Made by a program: the position numbers and the translations under genes. A stretch of 31,874 nucleotides of DNA from positions 1-31,874 of the IMG/VR virus record IMGVR_UViG_3300025168_000366; one strand, 5' to 3'. The notes beneath the pieces are model-generated. The model was not told where the DNA came from, did not search any database, and saw nothing but the letters and a program-made list of their open reading frames with translations. The stretch is from a virus. Positions within the stretch are counted from its first letter, which is position 1; every line of letters begins with the position of its first letter. This document shows, one piece after another, positions 15,856-23,062 of this stretch.

Positions 15856-16109
15856 AGTTTAATATCTGTACTTAATAAATACTTATCTATTAGAAAACCT
15901 ATTAAACTAATAAACCCACTTAATGGTGCGTCCCAATTCGTAAGCAATAAAGCAAACCAAAAAGAACTACACTTCATACAACTCATTATCTTTAAAGGTA
16001 CTTCAGTTATTAAAATAGGGTTGGCAATTATCATACGAAACTCCCTTAGGAACTCCCTATGATAACCAACCAAAAAAGCCAACCCCAAAACATGAAAAAC
16101 TACAGTCAT
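15852..16109 (-). CDS. Small membrane protein with CxKCxxFW motif (DUF1360-like)
   Basis: This 85-residue protein has three hydrophobic stretches: 2-15 (TVVFHVLGLAFLVG), 47-57 (CSSFWFALLLT) and 64-80 (GFISLIGFLIDKYLL). The motif SCMKCSSFW (43-51) resembles the CxxC-x-x-x-W signature of DUF1360 membrane proteins found in phages and bacteria. Overlaps of four bases on both sides (with the sigma-like gene and the methyltransferase) show tight coupling. It might be a spanin-like, superinfection-exclusion or host-takeover protein; none of these is shown. Confidence 0.6.
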   Translation of the reverse strand: MTVVFHVLGLAFLVGYHREFLREFRMIIANPILITEVPLKIMSCMKCSSFWFALLLTNWDAPLSGFISLIGFLIDKYLLSTDIKL

Positions 16110-16705
16110 AAAGTATAGTAATATATAAGCTTGTTATTAATGTTTTTCACTTCTGTTTTAAACAATTCAATAATTTTTATTCTATTCCTTGTTACTGTGT
16201 TATAAATAGAGGTCGAAGGAATACCCAACATGTTAGACAAACCCCTGTAGGTGTTTTCATCGTTGTAGTACATTTCAAACACTTTTTTATCATAGAAAGA
16301 AGTAGGCTTAGAAATTAATTGTTTATCTAAGTGTTTGTTAATTTTATTAATTAAAGATTGATATTCGTCTTCTAGTTGTTGTAGTATCTGATATTTTTCT
16401 GTATTATCGTCTTCATGCCTGAAGTCTATTTCTTCAGAGTAGCACCCCCCTATTGGTTTACGGTAGGTGTAATAATATCTACTATTTGAACTTCGTAAAT
16501 TATTTCTTATTATTATATATACGTATTGTTCTAGTTCATTAGCTTCGTATATTCTAAGCATTTTAGACTCGTTTTTGTCAGCCATTAAAACATATAAGTC
16601 TTGGTAAAAGTCTTCAGCGTCCCTTTTATTTGGTATCATGCCTAAGATAAATTTATTCATTAACTTGTTTTTGTTATCCGTTAACCAATTAAAAATCTTA
16701 TTCAT
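16106..16705 (-). CDS. RNA polymerase sigma-70-like (ECF-type) factor
   Basis: The protein has 199 residues. DAEDFYQDLYVLM (about 29-41) resembles sigma region 2 of ECF factors (aEDvvQevFl), and LEQYVYIIIRNNL continues it. YNDENTYRGLSNMLGIPSTS plus IYNTVTRNRIKI near 148-177 is a region 4 helix-turn-helix. There are no anti-sigma or signal domains. It lies in the middle of the late operon, two bases from the resolvase gene. The likely role is to direct host RNA polymerase to phage late promoters; the TTATATATT elements upstream of several late genes are candidates. A general DNA-binding regulator is an alternative. Confidence 0.65.
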   Translation of the reverse strand: MNKIFNWLTDNKNKLMNKFILGMIPNKRDAEDFYQDLYVLMADKNESKMLRIYEANELEQYVYIIIRNNLRSSNSRYYYTYRKPIGGCYSEEIDFRHEDDNTEKYQILQQLEDEYQSLINKINKHLDKQLISKPTSFYDKKVFEMYYNDENTYRGLSNMLGIPSTSIYNTVTRNRIKIIELFKTEVKNINNKLIYYYTL

Positions 16706-16706
16706 A

Positions 16707-17210
16707 CTATTTACATTTAGGCGTTATTTTATACTCACTAAACAACCTTTCTAAATGTATAGATAAATTACCTTTTTTGTCTTTGTAGATAGGTATTTCT
16801 TTTTTCCCTGCGTTGGCTCTTACTAGTTCATTATAACTGGACTTCATTAGTTTTAACTTTCTAGGTGATTCCGTAGGGTGTATTAACTTTTCTTTAGTAT
16901 GTATTTTATTATTATCTAAATAATTAGCTAAGTTTTTTAAGTACTCTACTAGGTCTATATGTTTATGAAGTCCTAAACGCTTAAAGGATTTTAATATTTT
17001 ACCCTCTAAGGCGTTAGCTTGGAAATGTATAGCACCTCTACATAAACCTTTCCCGTCTTCAGAAGGTAGTTCATTATTTAGTTTGTGCTGGTGATCTATA
17101 CAAAACTTATCAATAGGATAATGCTTTTTTAATATTGGGCAAATTCCGTTTTGTTCGTTATACCATTTAAGGCGTAAAGGTTTTATATCTTTTGGTTTTA
17201 GTTGTATCAT
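16707..17210 (-). CDS. Recombination endonuclease VII-like resolvase
   Basis: The protein has 167 residues. NGICPILKKHYPIDKFCIDH then QH (DHQH at 39-42), LCRGAIHFQANALEGKI (56-72) and FKRLGLH match the endonuclease VII family, which cleaves Holliday and packaging junctions. In the T4 protein two CxxC pairs bind zinc; here only Cys24 and Cys57 remain (CPIL and CRGA instead of CxxC), so the zinc site is lost or altered while the His-Asp-His core and Asn66 are kept. This is a known variation in relatives as I recall. It lies between the amidase and sigma-like genes. Confidence 0.8.
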   Translation of the reverse strand: MIQLKPKDIKPLRLKWYNEQNGICPILKKHYPIDKFCIDHQHKLNNELPSEDGKGLCRGAIHFQANALEGKILKSFKRLGLHKHIDLVEYLKNLANYLDNNKIHTKEKLIHPTESPRKLKLMKSSYNELVRANAGKKEIPIYKDKKGNLSIHLERLFSEYKITPKCK

Positions 17211-17234
17211 ATTCTAAATATAATACATTTTATT

Positions 17235-17678
17235 CTATAACATAAAAAGATAATCACATAAATTATCTAAGTCTTTTTGAACGTCATAAGAGGGACAAGC
17301 TTTATTAGATAATTCGTTATGCCCTTTTACTTCTGCGCTAGGGTTAGACGCTTGTAGACTTATAATTAAAGCCGATAAAGTTTTTTTCTGTGCGTCTGTT
17401 CTTGTGTCTTTTGGTTTACCGTCATCACCTTTACCCCCTGCGTAGCAAATGCCTATTGAATTACGGTTATACCCTTTGCAATGCGCCCCCATTTTCTCAA
17501 TGTCGCGCCCTATTTCAATAGACCCGTCTAAACGAACAACAAAATGGTAACCTATACCACTCCACCCCCTTTGTAAGTGCCATTCGTTTATTTCTTTTAC
17601 TCCTATGTTCATTCTTAAATAGGTGTCTGCGCAGTGAACAACTATTAAGTCTATATTTCTTTTGCTTTCTAAAATCAT
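17235..17678 (-). CDS. Endolysin, N-acetylmuramoyl-L-alanine amidase (T7 lysozyme-like)
   Basis: This 147-residue Amidase_2 domain, complete and without a signal peptide, cuts the bond between MurNAc and L-alanine. Zn ligands are His15 (VVHCAD), His120 (KGHNELS) and Cys128 (KACPSYD). Catalytic Tyr44 (GIGYHFVV) and Lys126 are also present. These sit at a constant offset of two from His17, Tyr46, His122, Lys128 and Cys130 of T7 lysozyme, so the active site is intact. It shares one base with the stop of the holin gene and is exported through that holin. Confidence 0.93.
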   Translation of the reverse strand: MILESKRNIDLIVVHCADTYLRMNIGVKEINEWHLQRGWSGIGYHFVVRLDGSIEIGRDIEKMGAHCKGYNRNSIGICYAGGKGDDGKPKDTRTDAQKKTLSALIISLQASNPSAEVKGHNELSNKACPSYDVQKDLDNLCDYLFML

Positions 17679-18064
17679 TATTTAGTATTATTTAACCGTT
17701 CGTTTATGTATTTTTTAACGTATTTAATAAAAGAAATACCCGTTATTTTTTGGAATGACTCACCTAAAGAAGTTATTTCTATAGTCCCTAAAAAAGCCAG
17801 TGATATTTTTGTAATAGGTATAAAAGGCATTAAAAACTTTTCACATACAAAACTAGAAATTAGAAGTAAATTATAAACTAACATTTTTACACAGGTATTT
17901 TTAAGCCTTAAAGACGTTATTTTAACGTTATTAACACGCGAAGCCGTCAAACCTAATATTAAATCTACTGAAATCAAAAAGCCTATAGCCAACATAGATT
18001 CTTGAAGGGGTGATAATAAAGAAATAGTAACTATTAATAAATTAGAAATTATTGTTTTAATCAT
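17678..18064 (-). CDS. Holin
   Basis: This 128-residue protein has about three to four hydrophobic helices (around 5-18, 22-40, 60-76 and 84-100) and a charged, Lys/Asn-rich C-terminal tail (KKYINERLNNTK). SVDLILGLTASRVNN, with an acidic residue in the helix followed by a basic loop, and KMLVYNLLL are typical of the phage_holin_4 type (toxin secretion/phage lysis holin). The next gene is the amidase, overlapping by one base, which makes a holin-endolysin cassette. The placement between the connector-like gene and the resolvase, instead of at the operon end, is unusual. Confidence 0.85.
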   Translation of the reverse strand: MIKTIISNLLIVTISLLSPLQESMLAIGFLISVDLILGLTASRVNNVKITSLRLKNTCVKMLVYNLLLISSFVCEKFLMPFIPITKISLAFLGTIEITSLGESFQKITGISFIKYVKKYINERLNNTK

Positions 18065-18088
18065 TTTAAATAAATAGCATTAATAAAT

Positions 18089-18658
18089 TTAATTTGATTG
18101 ATTATAGTCGCAACATTCGTCTGTATCTGACTTATAAACTTTAGTGGGTATATAGATACCACTAAAAAAACTAGTTTTGACTGGCTTAATATCGTCTATA
18201 TCTGAATTTCCTGTGTTGTATTCAGGGTATAACGTTAAGTTAGTTTTTAAAAATTTAGTCATTCTTTCGCTTAAATATTCAGCGTCATCTCTAATATCTT
18301 GACGTAAAAAATTAATTTCTGTTAAGTCTGAAGCTTCTGAATTATCTGAACTTTTTTTAAGTACTGCTTTATTAGTAAATTTATAATTAAAATAAGGTAA
18401 AGCTGTATATGTAACCCATTCAATTAAAGCAGGTTGAATATAATTCTCTAATAAGTTAACTATCCTAGTAGAAACTGTCCCCGCTTCTATTTCTGTAAGT
18501 ACTAAATTAAATAAATTACTCCCTAAGACTCTTTCTATGTTCATATTTTGAGCCTTTACAATATGGGGGCGTATTAACTCTGTGTCTACGTTTAGATTAA
18601 CTACAGAATTCCTTTTGTAGTAGTCTGCAGTAAACATTAAAACTTTATTTGTTGGCAT
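18089..18658 (-). CDS. Head-tail connector-like protein (DUF6712-like)
   Basis: This 189-residue protein is mostly helical in its first 130 residues (NVDTELIRPHIVKAQNMNIE, RVLGSNLFNLVLTEIE, NYIQPALIEWVTYTALPYF, DIRDDAEYLSERMTKFL). It ends in a Tyr/Asp-rich tail with FFSGIYIPT. The pattern of a connector helical bundle, directly after portal, matches DUF6712-type proteins of Bacteroidota phages as I recall them. It would sit under the portal and help attach the tail. The spacing to portal is 14 bases. Confidence 0.65.
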   Translation of the reverse strand: MPTNKVLMFTADYYKRNSVVNLNVDTELIRPHIVKAQNMNIERVLGSNLFNLVLTEIEAGTVSTRIVNLLENYIQPALIEWVTYTALPYFNYKFTNKAVLKKSSDNSEASDLTEINFLRQDIRDDAEYLSERMTKFLKTNLTLYPEYNTGNSDIDDIKPVKTSFFSGIYIPTKVYKSDTDECCDYNQSN

Positions 18659-18672
18659 GTTGTGTTATTTTA

Positions 18673-19860
18673 TTATTCGTTTGTTGTTTCTTCTGGTGTG
18701 TCTTCTGTTGGTTCTTCCTCTACTTCGTCAAGGTCAAAAGTTATTGACTGCTCTAGTTTTAAAGTTCCTTCTATACCGTTTAAATTCATTATTCTAGTAT
18801 AAGAATTTTCTAGTAAAGACTGGTAGCCGTCTATAACGTTGTGTTGGAACATTGCTTCCGCTTCTATTACTTCAGAAGACGCGCCCAACTTACCTGCTAC
18901 GGCAACCCCTACAACCTCATTACTTGCCCTGTGTCCGATAATTATTTGTTCTTTAACCTGTTGTGCCAAATCCTTATATCTTTCGTCTGAAGAGTTTAAC
19001 ATTAACGGTGTAATAACAGGCACTTGGCTTTCGTCTTCACTTACTGTTAAAAGAACCTTAGAAGCGTTCGAACTACCTGCGTAGTTTTCCTGCATTTTTC
19101 TCTCAAATGCTTTCATTTCATCGTCAGAAGGTACACCGATCAGATTAATCATCATACTAGGTAAAAAACCGTTTTTGCAACTATTCAAATGGTAAGAAGC
19201 AATTTCTGTATCTATAGCAATATAAACACTACAAGCCTGATAATCAGGCAACGGGTACACGTCTTCACTATTAGGCGAATACATAGGAACGTAAACAAGT
19301 TGTGTTGTTGCGTCGTTATATTCAGTACTAAAACCCTGTATTATTTTAGGCTTGTACTTTTCCTTTCTTTCCTGCGTCCAGTCTGAACTTATCATAAAAA
19401 AATCTACCCCGTCAGCTTGTCGCTTTTGCATTTCAGAGTCATCGTCTAACTCTTTAACTTTTCGCACCTTTGACCAATCCATATATTGTAAACGTGCTAT
19501 TGTTTTTTTATCCTTAGACCACGTAACGATATAACAGTACCCACCATATAAAGCCAAATCATAAGCGTTTTTATATGCAATTTGATCTAGTGTGTCGCTT
19601 CCGTTAATATTAGATACAAATGCTTTTTGCTCTACGTCTTCTATTATAAAACCTTTACTAGCTGACATGTCGGCTTTTTTCTTTAATATAGCATTATGAA
19701 GCCCTGATTGATTCATCATTTCTAGAAGTACAGAAGGGTAGTTATTGTCTTCACCGTAAAGAATATAATTTTTATTATTCTGCACTTTAAAAATTGGTGA
19801 TTCTATAGCCGTAGACGTAGCAGACACCATTTTAATAGTAGTATTTTTACTTTTTTTCAT
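18673..19860 (-). CDS. Portal protein
   Basis: This 395-residue protein forms the dodecameric ring at the packaging vertex. Visible features are the N-terminal YGEDNNYPSVLLEMMNQSGL, a typical portal opening, then YNDATTQLVYVPMYSPNSED and SYHLNSCKNGFLPSMMINLI. The stem helix region is GVPSDDEMKAFERKMQENY and the C-terminal half has QVKEQIIIGHRASNEVVGVA. An acidic C-terminal tail (VEEEPTEDTPEETTNE) is common in portals. It abuts the first gene of the operon with a one-base overlap (19860). TerS and TerL are about 3.7 kb downstream, separated by lysis and DNA-metabolism genes. Confidence 0.85.
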   Translation of the reverse strand: MKKSKNTTIKMVSATSTAIESPIFKVQNNKNYILYGEDNNYPSVLLEMMNQSGLHNAILKKKADMSASKGFIIEDVEQKAFVSNINGSDTLDQIAYKNAYDLALYGGYCYIVTWSKDKKTIARLQYMDWSKVRKVKELDDDSEMQKRQADGVDFFMISSDWTQERKEKYKPKIIQGFSTEYNDATTQLVYVPMYSPNSEDVYPLPDYQACSVYIAIDTEIASYHLNSCKNGFLPSMMINLIGVPSDDEMKAFERKMQENYAGSSNASKVLLTVSEDESQVPVITPLMLNSSDERYKDLAQQVKEQIIIGHRASNEVVGVAVAGKLGASSEVIEAEAMFQHNVIDGYQSLLENSYTRIMNLNGIEGTLKLEQSITFDLDEVEEEPTEDTPEETTNE

Positions 19861-20264
19861 TATTGGTATGTTATGTATGTGTTACTGTCGTTGTCAGTGT
19901 AAGAAGTTCTAATGGGCTTTAATTCCCCTTTAACGTAAACTTTGCCCCTTTCTATTATTCCACTAGCTAACGCAGGATTTAGATTAAATTGGCTAGATTG
20001 TTGGTAAACATTATATTTATAATAACCGTTTAACTCTAAGTCTATCAATCCTATTGTAGGGTCTGGCGTTCCATTTGTTAAGGTTATGTTAAATTCGTTA
20101 TATCTACAGGCGTTAGTACTTACGTCTTCAGCAGTAAAAAATACACTATTATAACTATCATCGCTTATTATTTCAAATAAGAAATAAGCAGGGGCGGTTA
20201 TAGTTACGTTTTCTGTTAATGTTAGTACAACTTTAGAAGTACTATTTTTATTTAATAACATCAT
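19860..20264 (-). CDS. First late-operon gene, beta-rich virion-region protein
   Basis: This 134-residue protein is rich in Thr, Asn and Tyr, with strand-like stretches (STSKVVLTLTENVTITAPAY, CRYNEFNITLTNGT, GYYKYNVYQQSSQFNL). It has no membrane helix. It is the leader gene of the late operon: the Bacteroidota-type -7 box TAGCTTTG is at 20310-20317 and a CTTATATATT element at 20270-20279. A second ATG follows the first (MMLL), and either could be used. I do not recognise the family; similar proteins are common next to portal in Bacteroidota phages as I recall. Confidence 0.6.
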   Translation of the reverse strand: MMLLNKNSTSKVVLTLTENVTITAPAYFLFEIISDDSYNSVFFTAEDVSTNACRYNEFNITLTNGTPDPTIGLIDLELNGYYKYNVYQQSSQFNLNPALASGIIERGKVYVKGELKPIRTSYTDNDSNTYITYQ

Positions 20265-20269
20265 ACAAC

Positions 20270-20279
20270 AATATATAAG
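20270..20279 (-). promoter_or_regulatory. TTATATATT motif upstream of late genes (representative site)
   Basis: On the minus strand the sequence is CTTATATATT, five bases before the start codon at 20264. Related elements lie before other late genes: 778-789 (gene at 772), 3211-3222 (3190), 9209-9218 (9190), 13152-13164 (13149), 16120-16129 (16109, inside the preceding gene) and 31554-31566 (31549). A weaker version is at 4821-4837. The distance to the start varies from 2 to 20 bases. It may be a late promoter for the phage sigma-like factor or an A/T-rich translation-start element. Similar strings also occur inside genes. Confidence 0.4.
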
Positions 20280-20309
20280 TTAATTTAATACGTTCATTAA
20301 CCAATAAAA

Positions 20310-20341
20310 CAAAGCTAAAATAATATAATATTAACATTCAA
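20310..20341 (-). promoter_or_regulatory. Late operon promoter, TTG-N21-TAGCTTTG
   Basis: On the minus strand a TTG at 20339-20341 and the -7 box TAGCTTTG (20310-20317) are separated by 21 bases. The -7 box matches the Bacteroidota consensus TAnnTTTG exactly. The TTG lies inside the inverted repeat TTCAAGTGAA, so any protein bound there would occlude this promoter. The predicted leader to the start at 20264 is about 40 bases. This would drive the portal-to-tail-tube operon. Confidence 0.6.
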
Positions 20342-20346
20342 GTGAA
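20337..20346. promoter_or_regulatory. Operator-like inverted repeat, site A
   Basis: TTCAAGTGAA is an inverted repeat with one central mismatch between two divergent promoters. The same element in perfect form, TTCAATTGAA, is at 28209-28218, again about 45 bases before a -7 box and within the shared string AACATTCAA(G/T)TGAAC. It is probably bound by a phage or host regulator. The helix-turn-helix-like product of 20824-21150 is one candidate. Confidence 0.5.
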
Positions 20347-20362
20347 CTTTTTTCATTTTATG

Positions 20363-20393
20363 TTTGATTATTACAAATAAATACTTATCTTAG
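20363..20393 (+). promoter_or_regulatory. Early promoter, TTTG-N19-TATCTTAG
   Basis: TTTG at 20363-20366 and TATCTTAG at 20386-20393 are separated by 19 bases, the spacing known for Flavobacterium. One base of the -7 box differs from TAnnTTTG. The start codon of the first early gene (20398) is only four bases after the box, so the transcript would be leaderless or nearly so. This would start transcription of the early operon. Confidence 0.6.
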
Positions 20394-20397
20394 TAAT

Positions 20398-20556
20398 ATG
20401 GAAAACGAAACGACTACTACGAAAGACTGGAAAGATGCACATATTGAAGTGTTAAACGGTTATATCAAAGAGTATCAAATACTTTGCGATAAAAAAGACG
20501 AAATGATTGACGGATTATTAAAAACATTAAACGAAAAAGACAAATGCAAATTTTAG
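20398..20556 (+). CDS. First early gene, 52-residue acidic helical peptide
   Basis: The gene begins ATG GAA AAC GAA directly after the early promoter and ends with TAG at 20554-20556. The protein (MENETTTTKDWKDAHIEVLN, then GYIKEYQILCDKKDEMID and GLLKTLNEKDKCKF) is charged and helical, with two cysteines and no membrane segment. The stop overlaps the start of the next gene (20544), so the two are coupled. Small acidic peptides at the start of phage early operons often act on host functions, but no specific role can be given. Confidence 0.6.
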   Translation: MENETTTTKDWKDAHIEVLNGYIKEYQILCDKKDEMIDGLLKTLNEKDKCKF

Positions 20557-20822
20557 AAAGCTATTACTTAAGCGAAAACGAAACATTATTACTAGATAAT
20601 AATAAAGTGAATTATTTTGTGTGCTATAACCTTATTAGGGAAACTAACTACGGGCAGGGTTTTATAGACTATGACACGCCCCCAGATTATGACGTAACCA
20701 CAACAGAAGTTGAAATGTTAGATTATTATATTTGTGATGATGACTTAAACAACATAGGTAAAGTTTCTAAAAAGGCTTTAAATGAAATAACAGATTATTT
20801 AACAGATATAAACAACTATTAA
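20544..20822 (+). CDS. Early protein of 92 residues, unknown function
   Basis: The protein is acidic and rich in Tyr, Asp and Asn (NLIRETNYGQGFIDYDTPPD, TTEVEMLDYYICDDDLNNIG), ending in helical KVSKKALNEITDYLTDINNY. The cluster of Asp/Glu in the second half could mimic nucleic acid, a known early-phage strategy, but this is only a possibility. It starts inside the previous gene (13-base overlap), and the next gene begins one base after its TAA. Confidence 0.6.
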   Translation: MQILESYYLSENETLLLDNNKVNYFVCYNLIRETNYGQGFIDYDTPPDYDVTTTEVEMLDYYICDDDLNNIGKVSKKALNEITDYLTDINNY

Positions 20823-20823
20823 A

Positions 20824-21150
20824 ATGAAACAGTACAGACAAAAAGATTTTATCCACTTAATAGCTAAGTCTAAAGAGATAACCTTAACAGAATTAGCTAA
20901 ACACTTAAAGCTAGAATTAAGTTCTTTTCGTGTTACTTTAGAAAGGAATAATTTAAAACTAAGTCAGTTTTTAAGTATTTATAAATATATCTATAAAAAA
21001 GAGTTTAAAACAGAAAGCGACTTTTTAGATATAATGAGGGAACTATATAATTTTAGTTTATCGCAATTCGTAGACGCTATGAAAGTAGACGATAACAAAA
21101 AAGTGGTAGTAACTCTCTACAAAAAAACAAAAATACAATTAATAAACTAG
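20824..21150 (+). CDS. Putative helix-turn-helix regulator
   Basis: This 108-residue basic protein has the segment ITLTELAKHLKLELSSFRVT (residues 19-38), followed by LERNNLKLSQFLSIYKYI. It reads like a helix-turn-helix: LTELAKHL, a turn, then LSSFRVTL as recognition helix. A second helical unit follows (KTESDFLDIMRELYNFSLSQ). It is the third early gene, just downstream of the operator-like repeat TTCAAGTGAA, and could bind that repeat to switch between early and late transcription. The DNA-binding call is tentative. Confidence 0.5.
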   Translation: MKQYRQKDFIHLIAKSKEITLTELAKHLKLELSSFRVTLERNNLKLSQFLSIYKYIYKKEFKTESDFLDIMRELYNFSLSQFVDAMKVDDNKKVVVTLYKKTKIQLIN

Positions 21151-21156
21151 TAAAGC

Positions 21157-22392
21157 ATGGGTAAAAAAGTTAAATGGTTAAATAAATCAGAAGCTTATTT
21201 TTTAGGATTAACAGTAAAAGAAGACGCAGAAGGTAGAAAGCAAAATAGGTATAGCATAACAAAAAGCCAATTTAACGAAATATTAAAATTAAGAACTACG
21301 CCCAACAAAAGAGAGTTCATAGAAACTATTAAAAAGCTAGACAAAAACGGTACAATAATTTCTAGCACTGAAAAACTACAAAGCAAACCTATTGAAGTAC
21401 CTGAAAACTTCGAAGTAATAAAAGTAAGCACTTCTAAAACTACGGGGCAACAGTGGATTCAATACGCACCTAAGAAAACAGAAGCTTCTGAAGTGGTTGA
21501 AAGCTTTAACTTTAAAAGTATTATTGAAAAATACATAAAACCTGTAGTATCTCCAAATGTTACGATTAAGTATGTTAATAGTAACAAAAAAGACTTTGAC
21601 AAGTTAATTATTACAGACGTACATACTGCAATGGACACAGACGCAGACAACAACACTATGTATAAAGGGGAATGGAATAAAGAAGAGCTTTTAAAGACTG
21701 CACAGATAGTAATAGATAACACTATTAAAGAGCAAGAAAGCGACATTTTATATATTGACGAATTAGGGGACTTACTAGACGGTTTTAACGCACAAACCAC
21801 AAGGGGGGGGCATGGTTTACCACAAAATATGACTAATGAAAAGGCGTTTGATTGTGCGCTAGAATTTAAGTTAAAAATACTTTACGGCTTAATTGGTAAC
21901 TATAAAGAAATACATTTTAATAATATATGTAACGACAACCACTCAGGGGCTTTTGGGTATTTTGTTAATGAAGCCTTTAAGCAAATAGCAGAAATACAAT
22001 TTAAAAATATTACCGTAACTAATCATAGAAAGTTTATTAACCATTATTTTGTAGATAATATATGTTTTGTTATTACTCACGGAAAAGACGATAAGTCGTT
22101 AAAGTTTGGCTTTAAACCTCATTTAGACTTAAAGGGTGCTGAAAAGATAGACCAATATTTAAAACAAAACGGGGTCTATAAAAAATCGGATTTAATTATA
22201 TTTTGTAAAGGTGATAGCCACCAGGCTTTATTCGACTTATGTACTTCTGACGATTTTTATTATTTCAATTACCCTGCTTTAAGTCCTTCTAGCAACTGGA
22301 TAAAGAACAACTTTAAATTAGGGCGCAGGGGCTTTGTAAATGAGTCTTACAAAGGCTTAAAACATTATCAAAAAATACACTTCATAAAGTAA
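21157..22392 (+). CDS. Calcineurin-like metallophosphoesterase with N-terminal extension
   Basis: This 411-residue protein has a C-terminal metallophosphoesterase core of five blocks in the right order: DVH (154-156), GDLLD (204-208), NDNHSG (259-264), THGKDD and GDSHQA. These parallel the D-x-H, G-D-x-x-D, G-N-H-D/E, H and G-H-x-H motifs that bind two metals. The final block is GDSHQ instead of GHTH, a variation to note. The first 145 residues (MGKKVKWLNKSEAYFLG onwards) form a basic extension with no recognised domain. In phages such enzymes act on nucleotides or DNA ends. It sits before the recombination genes. Confidence 0.7.
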   Translation: MGKKVKWLNKSEAYFLGLTVKEDAEGRKQNRYSITKSQFNEILKLRTTPNKREFIETIKKLDKNGTIISSTEKLQSKPIEVPENFEVIKVSTSKTTGQQWIQYAPKKTEASEVVESFNFKSIIEKYIKPVVSPNVTIKYVNSNKKDFDKLIITDVHTAMDTDADNNTMYKGEWNKEELLKTAQIVIDNTIKEQESDILYIDELGDLLDGFNAQTTRGGHGLPQNMTNEKAFDCALEFKLKILYGLIGNYKEIHFNNICNDNHSGAFGYFVNEAFKQIAEIQFKNITVTNHRKFINHYFVDNICFVITHGKDDKSLKFGFKPHLDLKGAEKIDQYLKQNGVYKKSDLIIFCKGDSHQALFDLCTSDDFYYFNYPALSPSSNWIKNNFKLGRRGFVNESYKGLKHYQKIHFIK

Positions 22393-22473
22393 TAAAAACA
22401 GTTTATTATTTTAATTAACAATAATTAATAAAAAATAAATAGTTCAATCGGTCTTTTTTCAATTATAATTAAC

Positions 22474-22481
22474 TATATTAG
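22474..22481 (+). promoter_or_regulatory. Possible promoter for the recombination genes
   Basis: The 114-base gap before the ERF gene has TATATTAG at 22474-22481, of the same TAnnTTAG form as the early promoter's -7 box. There is no TTG at the expected upstream distance. The gap also has AGTTCAATCGGTC, a half-site resembling the operator arms, and CTTTTTTCA, shared with the early promoter region. The leader (AATTAAAACCAAAAACATG) is A-rich with no Shine-Dalgarno. This is a weak call. Confidence 0.4.
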
Positions 22482-22506
22482 CATTCTAACAATTAAAACC
22501 AAAAAC

Positions 22507-23061
22507 ATGAAAAATTTATTTAAAGCCTTAGCAGGTTTTCAACAGGAAGTGCCAACGATACACCAAGGCACAAAAGGTTATGGCTATACTTATAGCAATC
22601 TTAACACTATTTTTAAAGTAATTAATCCAATATTAAAAAAGTACGATCTAGGATTTACGCAATTAATAGAAGGTACTAGCATTAAAACTATTATTTTCCA
22701 CACTGAAAGTGGTGAGTTTATTACAAGTGTTACAGAGATACCACAAGGCATAATTTTAAAAGGTATGAATACTTATCAGGCCAACGGATCGGGAATAACG
22801 TACTACAGAAGATATTCTTTATCCAGTGCTTTATGTTTAGTGACTGATGTTGATAGCGACGCAACAGGGGAAGAGATTAAAAAGACTAGCAGTGAAATAG
22901 CTGAAGAGTACAACAATAGTATAAAAACGGCTAAGGCTAACTTAAAAGCTTCTAAGGATTTAAACTCATTAGTGAAAGCATGGGGAAGGTTAACAGTAGA
23001 CCAAAAGAATAATAAAGAAGTAACAGAGTTAAAAGATTCATTAAAAGTAAAACATTCTTAA
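22507..23061 (+). CDS. erf: ERF-family single-strand annealing protein
   Basis: This 184-residue protein promotes annealing of complementary single strands in phage recombination and repair. Signatures of the ERF superfamily are YGYTYSNLNTIFKVINPILK near the N-terminus, LGFTQLIEG, and ANGSGITYYRRYSLSSALCL followed by DVDSDATGEE. The C-terminus is helical and polar (EEYNNSIKTAKANLKASKDL). It is followed after one base by the YqaJ exonuclease gene, which gives a complete annealing/exonuclease pair like lambda Red. Confidence 0.88.
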   Translation: MKNLFKALAGFQQEVPTIHQGTKGYGYTYSNLNTIFKVINPILKKYDLGFTQLIEGTSIKTIIFHTESGEFITSVTEIPQGIILKGMNTYQANGSGITYYRRYSLSSALCLVTDVDSDATGEEIKKTSSEIAEEYNNSIKTAKANLKASKDLNSLVKAWGRLTVDQKNNKEVTELKDSLKVKHS

Positions 23062-23062
23062 T

